The notes under the pieces are model-generated. The model was not told where the DNA came from. It saw only the letters and a program-made list of their open reading frames with translations, and did not search any database. The translations under genes and the position numbers were made by a program. From assembly GCA_016712505.1 (NCBI GenBank), contig JADJQY010000008.1:62001-126000 (forward strand): a stretch of DNA of 64,000 nucleotides. Direction: 5' to 3'. Positions 33,702-42,202 of the stretch are shown piece by piece (positions within the stretch are counted from its first letter, which is position 1; every line of letters begins with the position of its first letter). This DNA comes from Candidatus Eiseniibacteriota bacterium (lineage in GTDB: Bacteria > Eisenbacteria > RBG-16-71-46 > CAIMUX01).

Positions 33702-34727
33702 ATGGCGATTCGACACCTCCGCTCCGCAGTCTGGTGCCTGATCCTGCTCTCCCTCCTGACGACCCGCAGCGTGCTCGCGGCGATGACCCTTCCCGCGGCT
33801 CCTGGGATCGAAGTCATTTCTGCCGAAGAAGTTATGAGCGAGCACGTCTCTCGCGGCGAGGCGGGCGAACTGCTCTTCCACGACGCCGAAGGGGGGATGA
33901 CTCGTCTCATCTCGGAGATCGGCGACCCTGAGATCGTGAATCCGGGAGACGGGGCCTTCCATCCGGCGGGCGCCGAGATGGTCCTCGCGGCACTCGAGGC
34001 GATCGACCTCGAGTTCATTCGCGATTTGCGGGTCCAGGTCTACATCCTCCCTTACCCGAGGGCCGGGTTGCTCGCCTCGTCCGCCTCCGACGGCGCGATC
34101 TACATCTCGCCGGGCGTGCGGCCGCTGCGTGAACTCCACGTGCACTTTCTCGTGGCGCACGAGATCGGACACGCCGTGCACCGCCGGTACCTGCCCGATG
34201 GGGACACGGCTGGCTGGCGCGCCTACCAGGCCCTCCGCGGCGCGACCGACTCCGCGATCTACCATCCGCACGCCGCGCACGCGTTCCGGCCGCGGGAGCT
34301 GTTCGCCGAGGACTTCAGGGTGCTCTTCGGTGGCGCCATCGCCCGAGGGGACGGGACGGTGGAGAATCGTGTTCTCCCCGGTCCGGAGGATATCGCGGGG
34401 TTGCGGACCTGGTTCCGGGATCTGCTTGGCCCTCGGCCGACGCTGGCCCTCTCGGGAGTGCGTAGTGCGCCGAACCCGGTTCGACGCGACGGTCAGGTCG
34501 CCTTTTCGCATCTTCCGGAACAGCTTGCGGGCGGTCCGGTGGAGATCGAGTTCATCGATGTGCTGGGGCGCTCGGCGCTCCGGACGAGCCTCTCCGGCGC
34601 GAGCGGTGGGGAACTCGGCCTCTCGCTCGGCGGCACCGGAAGGCGTCTCCTCCCCGGCGCGTACTGGGTCAAGCTCTCCGGCACGGTCGGTCCGCCGACA
34701 ATCACTTCGGTCCGGATACTGCCCTAG
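33702..34727 (+). CDS. secreted zinc-metalloprotease-like protein with T9SS-like sorting domain
   Basis: 341 aa. A signal peptide (AVWCLILLSLLTTRSVLA) is followed by a domain with the zinc-binding HExxH in VAHEIGHAVHRRY (about residue 150). A candidate third ligand lies in PRELFAEDFRVLFG, about 50 residues later (Glu/Asp), recalling the gluzincin/anthrax-lethal-factor-like layout. Residues 247-341 form a FlgD-like C-terminal domain (VRSAPNPVRRDGQVAFSHL, IEFIDVLGRSALRT, LLPGAYWVKL). It probably acts outside the cell. The family is not certain. It has no ribosome site; the sigma-54-like element at 33673 lies directly upstream. Confidence 0.7.
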   Translation: MAIRHLRSAVWCLILLSLLTTRSVLAAMTLPAAPGIEVISAEEVMSEHVSRGEAGELLFHDAEGGMTRLISEIGDPEIVNPGDGAFHPAGAEMVLAALEAIDLEFIRDLRVQVYILPYPRAGLLASSASDGAIYISPGVRPLRELHVHFLVAHEIGHAVHRRYLPDGDTAGWRAYQALRGATDSAIYHPHAAHAFRPRELFAEDFRVLFGGAIARGDGTVENRVLPGPEDIAGLRTWFRDLLGPRPTLALSGVRSAPNPVRRDGQVAFSHLPEQLAGGPVEIEFIDVLGRSALRTSLSGASGGELGLSLGGTGRRLLPGAYWVKLSGTVGPPTITSVRILP

Positions 34728-34866
34728 CAGAGTGCGGAAGGACCGCTCTCCTGAGTTGAACGAGCCTCTCGCTGCCGAGGGCGGGCTCCCCTTCCTACGA
34801 CCGGGTTCTTTGGGGGCATGCGCGGGTCAGTTCAACGCGAAGCCCTGGGCCGCGGCCTCTTCACGC

Positions 34867-35523
34867 TCAATTCGTGGAGGGGTGAGGCGCGATGCCGGTC
34901 CCGGGGCTCCAGCGCAGGATGAACGAACCCGAGGTGGCCCGCTCTTTGCGATCTCCTAGCCCGGTCAGGTCACGCACGATCCCAAAGACCCCGCGCGGAA
35001 CCCCGAGCAGCCCACCATTTCCGCCCCCCAGCTCGCCGGTGAGCCAGGTTTCCACCTCGCGCAGATCCTGCGCCGTCAAGGGCCGGACGATGCCGGTGAC
35101 CGATGCGCGGTAGACTTGTCCCGGGTCGCACCAGGTGGAGTCGATCGGCAGGGGAAACTCGATTCGCCGGATCGCCGCGGAGACGGAAGAGAGGGAGTCG
35201 AACTCTGCGGAGTGGCCTCCCTCTCGAAGGCGATAGCGTCCGGTCCACGGGTCTCGCATGATCTGCGTCTCTCGAGTCCAGGTAGCCACATTGGTGTCGT
35301 ACCAGCCTCGACGCTCCCTCCAGAGATCGATCTGTATGCCGACGGTGGCTGGGATCCCTCGCTCCAGTCGATCCAGGACGAACTCCGGTAGCGGATCGGG
35401 CCAGCTCACGACGCCAAGGATGGCGCTCGAGTCGGTCGGCGCCACGGCCAACTCAAGTGCCTCTGCAGGTGGCACGATGGTCAGCAGGGCGAGCAACGCG
35501 AGGCTGCGGGGCAGGGAGCGCAT
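34867..35523 (-). CDS. DUF4390 family secreted protein
   Basis: 218 aa. It has a signal peptide (LPRSLALLALLTIVPPAEA) and the DUF4390 core: LERGIPATVGIQIDLWRERR, GWYDTNVATWTRETQI and DPWTGRYRLREGG, followed by the DSLSSVSAAIRRIEFPL block. This is a clearer family match than the paralogue at 6710-7372, with which it shares the C-terminal LTGE, GVFGIVRDLTGLGDR and Ser-rich end. The ATG overlaps the stop of the barrel gene by one base. It is the last gene of the second NtrYX/barrel module. A periplasmic accessory role is inferred from conserved neighbourhood. Confidence 0.75.
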   Translation of the reverse strand: MRSLPRSLALLALLTIVPPAEALELAVAPTDSSAILGVVSWPDPLPEFVLDRLERGIPATVGIQIDLWRERRGWYDTNVATWTRETQIMRDPWTGRYRLREGGHSAEFDSLSSVSAAIRRIEFPLPIDSTWCDPGQVYRASVTGIVRPLTAQDLREVETWLTGELGGGNGGLLGVPRGVFGIVRDLTGLGDRKERATSGSFILRWSPGTGIAPHPSTN

Positions 35524-36845
35524 CAGTAGGGCAGGCTCAGGCGCGCGGTGATCCTGGCCGGAGCGCGCTCCTTTCGCAGATCCCGAGCCACGTCGATTCG
35601 AAGCCCCTGCGTGCCCAGGGTGAGACCGATCCCGCCGTCCAGCGCCAGCGGCCCGCTTCCACCGATCCCTCCGCCCTCGGCCGCCGACTCGTTCCAGGCG
35701 AGGCCCGTGTCGATGAAGAGGGAGGTCTGGAACCCATCCGCCGGGTCGATCTGATACTCGACGGTCCCGAGAACTGTCCGGTCGCCGACGAACTCACGGA
35801 ATTTGTGCCCGCGAAGGCTGCCGACCCCACCCGCCTGAAACTGCCACTGGGTCGGCAGCCGCGAGCCGGTCGAGTCCACGATTCCCACCGGCGCGAAACC
35901 TCCGCCCACACGGTAGCCGATTGACTGGGACGGGGAGAGGTAGGCGCTACCGCGGTGTTCCGCCCAGACTCTGGTGAACGCGCGGCCATCGCCGAGCACT
36001 CCGCCTCCCCACTGCGTTTCAACGAACAAGCTGCGAAGCGGCGTGCTCTCCTGCAGACGTCGCGGAGCTTCGCTCCAAGCCGCCCGCACCGAGAGGGTGG
36101 ACCAGTCGCCGGACTCGATCTCCGGATTGCCGCGGAATCGCTTGTTGCCGCCGAACGGGCCGTAGCGCGCGACGCTTCGCTCGACCGACTCCTGGTTCTC
36201 TTCCGCCCACGTTAGCTGAAGGCCGCGATCGTATCCGGGTGCCCATCGCAGGAAGCCCTGATAGCCACGCCGCCTGAGGTAGTCGGAGAAGTCCTCCCGC
36301 AGCACCGACGCTCCGAGTACGCTCTCTTCCGGGGTGATCGCAGTACGGGGGAGGAACCAGGCACAGGTCTCGTCGGCCCACCGACCGCCCACCACCCAAG
36401 CCTGATGTCCCGGATGCAGACGGACCTCGGCTGCCCCGGACCAGCGCTCGCTCCCGAAACCGTAGCCCTGATAGAAGTCCAGTGATGGGCGCCAGGGGTG
36501 ATCGTTCAGGATCGCCTGGCGTGACAGCACCGACGCTCCGTCCACCCGGTTGACGCTCCCGCCGACACCGAAACCGAAGTCGGCCTGTCGATCCAATCGC
36601 CACCGTTCCTGGATTCCCGGAAGCCAGAACGGTTCGGCGCGCGGCAGGAAGAGTTGACGATCCCCAGGGAGGGCGTTGGGATCGAACGCGGCGGCCCGAG
36701 TCCGACTTGGCCACTGCTCCCAGGAGAAGGTGGCGCCGGCCACCTGAGTCGCCATGACGAGCGCTCCGACAACCTGGATCGTCAGCCCCGCTACACGAAG
36801 GGAGAGTCGGGGTACCCCAGTTCGACGACGTGTCTGCCTGTTCAT
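35523..36845 (-). CDS. outer-membrane barrel protein, Omp85/ShlB-like C-terminal type
   Basis: 440 aa. A signal peptide (LTIQVVGALVMATQVAGA) is followed by a barrel of alternating strands. The segment GGVGSLRGHKFREFVGDRTV matches the conserved (V/L)RG(F/H)-type turn of Omp85 barrels, and it ends in ITARLSLPY with an aromatic last residue. No POTRA domain is seen, unlike the counterpart at 7373-8950. The role is likely outer-membrane transport, assembly or sensing together with DUF4390 and the upstream kinase/regulator. The ATG has GGAGGATT upstream. A gap of 104 bases separates it from the regulator; it holds two copies of CAGATCGTGGC 29 bases apart. Confidence 0.72.
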   Translation of the reverse strand: MNRQTRRRTGVPRLSLRVAGLTIQVVGALVMATQVAGATFSWEQWPSRTRAAAFDPNALPGDRQLFLPRAEPFWLPGIQERWRLDRQADFGFGVGGSVNRVDGASVLSRQAILNDHPWRPSLDFYQGYGFGSERWSGAAEVRLHPGHQAWVVGGRWADETCAWFLPRTAITPEESVLGASVLREDFSDYLRRRGYQGFLRWAPGYDRGLQLTWAEENQESVERSVARYGPFGGNKRFRGNPEIESGDWSTLSVRAAWSEAPRRLQESTPLRSLFVETQWGGGVLGDGRAFTRVWAEHRGSAYLSPSQSIGYRVGGGFAPVGIVDSTGSRLPTQWQFQAGGVGSLRGHKFREFVGDRTVLGTVEYQIDPADGFQTSLFIDTGLAWNESAAEGGGIGGSGPLALDGGIGLTLGTQGLRIDVARDLRKERAPARITARLSLPY

Positions 36846-36949
36846 TCAATCCTCCTGCCGGTCTGCCGCAGATCGTGGCCTCCTGGTCACAGATCGTGGC
36901 GTCTCGATCCGACCGATTCTCGCTTCGCGCTCGGAGGAGCGATTCCGGT

Positions 36950-38356
36950 CTAGTCGGGGTCCGAGAGACTTCGTCCCGGGCGCGCGACTCCCAGGCGCCT
37001 CATCTTGCGATGAAGCGAGGCCCGGTCAATCCCCAGACGCTCTGCCGCCAGGGTGACGTTCCACCCTGCATCTTTGAGCGTCTGCTCGACTCGTGAACGA
37101 TCTTCCTCGCGTTGCTCTGCCTTCCAGTGTTCGACCAGCCCGCCAGTGGGAAGTACGGGACTGGTCGCCGAGGGCGCGGTGCCGCCACGACGGATCACGA
37201 TGAGGGCGGAGAGGTCCTCCCCGGTCACATTCGACTCAGGGTGCATGATCGCGATCCGCTCCATCAGGTTCCTCAGTTCGCGGACGTTTCCGGGCCATGC
37301 GTACCGGCGCAGCAAGCTGCGTGCCTCGGTCTCCAGCAGGGGCGGACGGCGCCCGTACCGAGCGCAGAACTCGGTCAGGAAGTGGGTGGCCAGGTCCTCG
37401 ACGTCCGTCCCTCGTTCACGCAGGGGCGGGACGCGGATCGGTATCACCGCGATCCGGTGGAACAGGTCCTCGCGGAACCGTCCTTCCTCGATCTCGATCT
37501 CGAGGTCGCGGTTCGTGGCGGCGAGCAGGCGCACGTCGAAGCTTACCGACTTGCTCCCACCCACACGCTCGAGCTCTCCCGAGGAGAGCACGCGCAGCAG
37601 CTTCGCTTGGGTGTCCGCCGCCATGTCGCCGACCTCGTCGAGGAAGAGCGTGCCGCCGTCGGCCAATTCGAACTTGCCCTTGCGGGCCTTCTGGGCACCG
37701 GTGAAGGCGCCGGCTTCGTGTCCGAAGAGTTCGCTTTCAATCAGGTCGCGGGGTAGCGCCGCGCTGTTCAACTTGATGAAGGGCCTCGCACTGCGTGCGC
37801 TCCGCTCGTGGAGTAACTTTGCCACCAACTCCTTCCCGGTCCCGTTCTCACCCAGGATCAGGATGCGCGCATCACTCGGGGCCGCCAGCTCGATCTCACG
37901 CCGCAGCGTCCGCATCGGCGCGCTATCCCCGATCAGCAGCAGGTCTTCCCGATGCGCTTCCTTCAGCGTGGTCAGGTCCTGCTCCAGGCGGACCAGCTCG
38001 AGCGCCCTCTGGACCGTGGTCCAGAGCCTCTTTTCGTCGATCGGCTTGACCAGGTAGTCATAGGCGCCCAGCCGCATTGCCTCGACCGCGGTAGAGATCT
38101 CGCCGTTGGCCGAGACCATGACGACGGGGCTCTCCAGCGGCATGCGGCGCGCCTCGCGCAGGAAGCTGAGCCCGTCCATCACCGGCATCGCCAGGTCGCA
38201 GAGAACGAGCGTCACCGCCTCGCGGGCCAGGGCCTCCAGGGCCTCCTTCCCGTTACCCGCCACGAGTGGTGAGAAGCGACCATCCTCCTCGATGAGCAGG
38301 CTCAGTGCGTTGCGGATCCCGGGGTCGTCGTCGACGATCAGTATCTGCGGTTTCAT
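36950..38356 (-). CDS. NtrC-family sigma-54-dependent response regulator (second NtrX-like)
   Basis: 468 aa. The receiver has DDD at 9-11 and phospho-acceptor Asp54 (VLCDLAMPVMDG). The AAA+ domain has Walker A GENGTGKE (169-176), GAFTGA (216-221) and GGTLFLDEVGD, with the R-finger region intact. The Fis-type helix-turn-helix reads NVTLAAERLGIDRASLHRKM. All activation residues are present. Its ATG overlaps the kinase stop upstream (ATGA), as in the first module, and the two regulators share the same C-terminal pattern (AARWLGLERSNLHKK versus AAERLGIDRASLHRK), so they are probably paralogues. Confidence 0.93.
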   Translation of the reverse strand: MKPQILIVDDDPGIRNALSLLIEEDGRFSPLVAGNGKEALEALAREAVTLVLCDLAMPVMDGLSFLREARRMPLESPVVMVSANGEISTAVEAMRLGAYDYLVKPIDEKRLWTTVQRALELVRLEQDLTTLKEAHREDLLLIGDSAPMRTLRREIELAAPSDARILILGENGTGKELVAKLLHERSARSARPFIKLNSAALPRDLIESELFGHEAGAFTGAQKARKGKFELADGGTLFLDEVGDMAADTQAKLLRVLSSGELERVGGSKSVSFDVRLLAATNRDLEIEIEEGRFREDLFHRIAVIPIRVPPLRERGTDVEDLATHFLTEFCARYGRRPPLLETEARSLLRRYAWPGNVRELRNLMERIAIMHPESNVTGEDLSALIVIRRGGTAPSATSPVLPTGGLVEHWKAEQREEDRSRVEQTLKDAGWNVTLAAERLGIDRASLHRKMRRLGVARPGRSLSDPD

Positions 38357-39999
38357 CGGCTCTTCACCTCGTTCGGTCTCCGATTCGAATCCTTCCCCTT
38401 GTTCAGATCATAGGGGAGCGATACCACGACGCGGGTCCCGCGTCCCGGTTCGCTCTCGAGGCGCAGGCGCCCCCCGTACCGGCTCACCGTGCGCCGCACC
38501 AGGGCGAGCCCCAGGCCGGTCCCGGTCTGTTTGGTGGTGAATCCGGGCTGGGTCGCTTGTCGCAACATCTCTGTATCCATTCCCGTGCCGGAATCGGAGA
38601 TGCTGATGATGGCCTCGTTCCCGGTGTCGCTGAGTCGCACCTCCGCCGTGATCGAGCCTGCTCCGGGAATCGCCTCGACGGCGTTCTTGATCAGGTTGCG
38701 GAACGCGCGGACCAGTTCATCGCGATCCGCGCGCACGGTCAGAGGCGCTTCGGGCTCGAGGAGCTGATGGGTGATTCGATCCGGCACCTCCAGGGCGAGG
38801 AGTTGGCGCAGAACCTCGCCCGGATCGATCGGCTCCGGTCGCGGCTCAGGGAGGTGCGCATAGTCGCTGAAGGTGGAGGCGAGTCGGGTCATGCGCTCCG
38901 CTTCGGTCTGGATCAGTTCGAGCGCGCGCCGACCCCGTTCGCGCTCCGCCTCGGGCAGCTCCGCCACCCTCCGTTCGAGCACCCCCACCGCGGCGCGCAC
39001 CGGGGTCAGGCTGTTCCGGATCTCGTGCGCCACGAAGCGTGCCGTTTCTCTCGCCCCTCGCACCTGCTCGGATTCCCGGATCCTCTCCTCATAGTCGCGG
39101 AGGGTGGATCCCAGTTGGTGAAAGGCCCCCGCGAGAGTCACGATCTCGGGGAAGCGACTCTGGATCTCGAGCGGACGAAACTCGCCTCGTCCCAGCGCTT
39201 CCATTGCGATCACCAGCTGCTCCACCGGCAGCGACACGCCACGCGCTACCCGGCGTGCGAGCCAGAGGCTGATGGCAACCGCGGTCACCGCCGCGAGGCT
39301 GAAGAGCAAGAGATAGCTGGTGCGAAGCATGTCGCTCACCTCGCCGAGGCGGCGGTAGTAGGAGAGCCCCGCGGTCCCACGGCCGACGCGCTCGAAGTAT
39401 CCCTTCCCCAGCGCGAAGCCCAGAACGAGCGCGGCCCGCGGATGGGTTTCCGTGCGATCTTCCGGCCAGATGAAGGCGGGCACGCCGATCCAGTCGGTCT
39501 CGGCTCCGTGAAGCTCGATCCAGGCGGGACGTTGTGGACCCACCCGGGTACGGTCCGGGAGTGGTGAGGCGAATTCACCGGAGGTTTCGGCCTTTCCCGT
39601 CGAAGCGACCGACGCGAGTAGAACGAGACCGCCCGCGTCGCGGACCCACAACTGTGCCAGATCGACTCTTTCTGCCTCCACGATCGCTTGCAAGGCCGTC
39701 TCGAGCGCATCGCGGCTCGCTTCGAGCTCCGTCCCGGCCACGTCGGACGCGCGCGCGCGTGCCCTTCTCTCCAAGGAGCGGTGCAGCGAGAAGAACGCCT
39801 CGCGATTGGCGCGTAACGAGGAGTCGAGGGCCAGTTCCACCGAGGGGAGGGTCCAGAGGCGCATCTGCTGACGCAGGGGAATCCAGCCCACGATCAGGAT
39901 CAGGAGAAGTGGGATCCCGCCCGCGAGCAACAGCAAGAGGAACAGGGAGGTGAACAGACGGGGGCTGCCGCGACGCATACCGAGAGGCCGTGCCTTCAC
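38353..39999 (-). CDS. membrane sensor histidine kinase, NtrY-like (second copy)
   Basis: 548 aa. Transmembrane helices are at about 16-40 and 228-248, with a large periplasmic sensor between. HAMP follows, then His325 in RFVAHEIRNSLTP, the LPEPRPEP segment shared with the first kinase, and an ATPase domain with FRNLIKNAVEA, SDSGTGMD and GTGLGLAL. It is a complete kinase. The start is GTG at 39999; an ATG at 39978 is equally possible because neither has a clear ribosome site. It is cotranslated with the response regulator. The larger periplasmic domain suggests a different signal from the first module. Confidence 0.92.
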   Translation of the reverse strand: MKARPLGMRRGSPRLFTSLFLLLLLAGGIPLLLILIVGWIPLRQQMRLWTLPSVELALDSSLRANREAFFSLHRSLERRARARASDVAGTELEASRDALETALQAIVEAERVDLAQLWVRDAGGLVLLASVASTGKAETSGEFASPLPDRTRVGPQRPAWIELHGAETDWIGVPAFIWPEDRTETHPRAALVLGFALGKGYFERVGRGTAGLSYYRRLGEVSDMLRTSYLLLFSLAAVTAVAISLWLARRVARGVSLPVEQLVIAMEALGRGEFRPLEIQSRFPEIVTLAGAFHQLGSTLRDYEERIRESEQVRGARETARFVAHEIRNSLTPVRAAVGVLERRVAELPEAERERGRRALELIQTEAERMTRLASTFSDYAHLPEPRPEPIDPGEVLRQLLALEVPDRITHQLLEPEAPLTVRADRDELVRAFRNLIKNAVEAIPGAGSITAEVRLSDTGNEAIISISDSGTGMDTEMLRQATQPGFTTKQTGTGLGLALVRRTVSRYGGRLRLESEPGRGTRVVVSLPYDLNKGKDSNRRPNEVKSR

Positions 40000-40036
40000 C
40001 CGTCCGACCGGGCCGGCTCGCGGGGGAACTTGCTGT

Positions 40037-41107
40037 TCATCCCGCGGCGGTCGGCGCGTCCAGCCACTTGGTCGAGAGCTGGCCGCAGGCGGCGAGGATG
40101 TCCTGCCCCTTGCTGTAGCGGACGGTCACGCTGGGCGCGATCCGGGACGCCGCCTCCACGAACTGGGCCACGCGCTCTGGGCCTGGAGGAAGAAACGGGG
40201 AAGCGGGATGGGGGTTGTACACGATTGCATTGATCTTGCAGTCGAGTTCCCGTGCATAGCGTCCGAGCCGCATCGCGTCGTCGTCGCTGTCATTGACGTC
40301 CCGCAGCAGCACGTACTCAAAACTGACTCGCATGCGCTTCCGCTCCTGGAAGTACTTCAGTTCCTCGAGTACGGTGGCGAAGGGGTAACGCTGGTTGATC
40401 GGCATCAGGCGATCACGCACTTCGTCGGTCGTGGCATTCAGGGAAAAAGCGAGTCGCACCTTGATCGGCGATTCGGCCAGCTCTCGGATCTGCGGAGCGA
40501 GGCCGACGGTCGAGACGGTGATCCGGCGATTTCCCACGCCGAGCCCCTCGTCCGCCTGGAGCAGCTCCACGGCCGGAATCAGGTTTCGCAGATTGGCCAG
40601 CGGCTCGCCCATCCCCATGAAGACGATGTTGTGGGTCTCTCCGAATCCCTCTGCTCGCATCTGCTGCCGGACGGCCAGCACCTGCGAGACGATCTCCTTC
40701 GCCGAGAGGTTTCGCCCCGGGCCCATCGCTGCGGTCGCACAGAAGGTGCAGCCATAGGCGCAGCCTGCCTGCGACGACACGCAAATCGTTCGTCGGTCTC
40801 CGGCATTGATCAGCACCGACTCGATCAGACGGGAATCCTCCAGCCGGAAGAGAAACTTGTAGGCCTCGCGACGTTCCCCCGGGGTGATCGCCTCGACCTG
40901 GTGGAGGCTGAGCGTGCAGGTCTGCTCCAGAGTCGCCCGCAGTTCCAGCGGCAGGTCGGTCATTTCGGCGAAGTCGCTGACCCCTCGAGCGTAGATCCAG
41001 TGGTAAATCTGGCGCGCCCGGTAGGCGGGGAGCGAGCGGAGCGGCGCGGCCTGTCGCATTTCTTCGGCGGTGAGGCCGAGCAGGCATGTCTTGGCTTCGG
41101 ATTGCAT
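40037..41107 (-). CDS. rlmN: 23S rRNA/tRNA adenine C2-methyltransferase (radical SAM)
   Basis: 356 aa. It methylates A2503 of 23S rRNA and A37 of some tRNAs. The radical-SAM cluster motif CAYGCTFC is present, with SSQAGCAYGC as in RlmN. The catalytic cysteines include the C-terminal one in DILAACGQL, and NIVFMGMGEPLANL and SLNATTDEVRDRLMPIN are family blocks. The start at 41107 (MQSEAKT) is the first codon consistent with the family N-terminus (LTAEEMRQAA, LPAYRARQIYHWIY). It is divergent from the ArsR-type gene. Confidence 0.95.
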   Translation of the reverse strand: MQSEAKTCLLGLTAEEMRQAAPLRSLPAYRARQIYHWIYARGVSDFAEMTDLPLELRATLEQTCTLSLHQVEAITPGERREAYKFLFRLEDSRLIESVLINAGDRRTICVSSQAGCAYGCTFCATAAMGPGRNLSAKEIVSQVLAVRQQMRAEGFGETHNIVFMGMGEPLANLRNLIPAVELLQADEGLGVGNRRITVSTVGLAPQIRELAESPIKVRLAFSLNATTDEVRDRLMPINQRYPFATVLEELKYFQERKRMRVSFEYVLLRDVNDSDDDAMRLGRYARELDCKINAIVYNPHPASPFLPPGPERVAQFVEAASRIAPSVTVRYSKGQDILAACGQLSTKWLDAPTAAG

Positions 41108-41150
41108 CCCTGGACGTACGCTCTTCGGTGGTGAGGGGCGAACTACACGT

Positions 41151-41179
41151 GTGGCACCCGGGTCGACTTTGGGTAGGAT
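41151..41179 (+). promoter_or_regulatory. sigma-70-type promoter of the ArsR-type gene
   Basis: GTGGCA (41151-41156), 17-base spacer, TAGGAT (41174-41179), with a predicted start near 41186. The following GGAGGAAC is the ribosome site for the GTG at 41211. Confidence 0.5.
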
Positions 41180-41210
41180 AGCACAGCGAAGGAAGTAGAT
41201 CGGAGGAACG

Positions 41211-41624
41211 GTGACCGAGCATCTCGACCCCGCCGAGCGACTCCGGAAGGCCGCCGTGGCTCTCGGCGACCGGACCCGGTTCATGATCCTGTCCGAGCTG
41301 CTCGCCGGCCCGCTCCGGGTCGGGGACTTGGTCGACCGACTCGCTCTGGCTCAGCCCCTGGTCAGCCACCACCTGTCCGTCCTGGGAGAGGCGGGCTGGG
41401 TCACCAAGGACGGAGCCAACAAGCGCGGCGCCTATCGCCTTCGGCTGGATGCCGGGGATCCGATCGGATCGATGCTTCGCCTGCTGATCGACGTGAGAAC
41501 GGTCGCCTCCTCCCGTTCCGGTCCGCCGTTTCCTCCGCAAGCGTCTCAGTCGGACCGCGGCCCGCAGGCACCTTCCCCGCAGGCGCCGCGTAGAGCAGCG
41601 GCGATCGAGGACTTCCTCCTCTAG
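41211..41624 (+). CDS. ArsR-family winged-helix transcriptional regulator
   Basis: 137 aa. The N-terminal 90 residues are an ArsR fold: ALGDRTRFMILSELLAGPLR, then the recognition helix LALAQPLVSHHLSVLGEAGW and wing KRGAYRLRLDAGD. No metal-binding ELCVCDL motif is present, so it is probably not a classical metal sensor. The C-terminal 45 residues are Pro/Gln/Ser rich and look disordered. The GTG at 41211 follows CGGAGGAAC. The target is unknown; autoregulation or control of the divergent rlmN are possible. Confidence 0.85.
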   Translation: MTEHLDPAERLRKAAVALGDRTRFMILSELLAGPLRVGDLVDRLALAQPLVSHHLSVLGEAGWVTKDGANKRGAYRLRLDAGDPIGSMLRLLIDVRTVASSRSGPPFPPQASQSDRGPQAPSPQAPRRAAAIEDFLL

Positions 41625-41657
41625 CCCGAGAAACCGCAGCCTGGCCTCAATTGAGGG

Positions 41658-41686
41658 TTGACCCCTTGCCCGAACCGGCCTACGGT
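41658..41686 (+). promoter_or_regulatory. sigma-70-type promoter of the small exported-protein gene
   Basis: TTGACC (41658-41663), exact 17-base spacer, TACGGT (41681-41686), with a predicted start near 41693. The gene starts 100 bases later, at 41793. Confidence 0.6.
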
Positions 41687-41792
41687 TTTATCGCGACTTA
41701 CTACCTGCTGACTGCCGAGGGCCTTCCGGTCACCATGGTGACCGATCCAAACCGGGATACGATCTGTACCGTTTGCCGGTGGGAGGGGCGAA

Positions 41793-42101
41793 ATGTCATC
41801 TCTGTTCCGTGGGCGAGGGCTCCGTTCGGTGCTGCTCCTGGCCCTATTGGCCTCCGTGCTGTTCCTGCCCCGGCTTGCGCCGGCAGGCAGCTGGACGAGT
41901 GGCGGACTGGGTTCCGGCCCGGGTGATCTGGGGACGCTGGAGCGGGAGCTCGGGGATACGAACGCGCTTCCCGGGGATCCCACGAGCGACTCAGGCCCGG
42001 ACAAGGGCGGAAGTGGCGGCGGGGGCGAGGGCGACCCGGACGATCTCGAGTTCGAGATCCTGACCGTCGTCTACCACGTGATCCACGCCATGCTGCGCTA
42101 G
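41793..42101 (+). CDS. small exported acidic Gly-rich protein, unknown function
   Basis: 102 aa. A signal peptide (LRSVLLLALLASVLFLPRLA) is followed by a 50-residue disordered, Gly/Asp/Ser/Pro-rich stretch (PGDPTSDSGPDKGGSGGGG). The protein ends in a hydrophobic C-terminal helix (LEFEILTVVYHVIHAMLR). I recognise no family. It is supported by its own promoter (41658-41686), GGAGGGGCG before the ATG, and its position between two regulators. It could be a secreted peptide precursor or small envelope protein; this is speculation. Confidence 0.5.
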   Translation: MSSLFRGRGLRSVLLLALLASVLFLPRLAPAGSWTSGGLGSGPGDLGTLERELGDTNALPGDPTSDSGPDKGGSGGGGEGDPDDLEFEILTVVYHVIHAMLR

Positions 42102-42202
42102 GCGCGGCCGAGAGTTCCACGAAGAAGAGCTCCGCCGAGGAAGCTGAGCCGATCCAAGAGTCCGTCCTCTCCGCCGCTCGTACGAGATGCGCAGAGTAGC
42201 GG

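Noticed and set aside
41152..41167. TGGCACC-CGGG-TCGA as a sigma-54 promoter for the ArsR-type gene
   Set aside because: The invariant -12 GC is missing (GA); a sigma-70 reading with TAGGAT is better.
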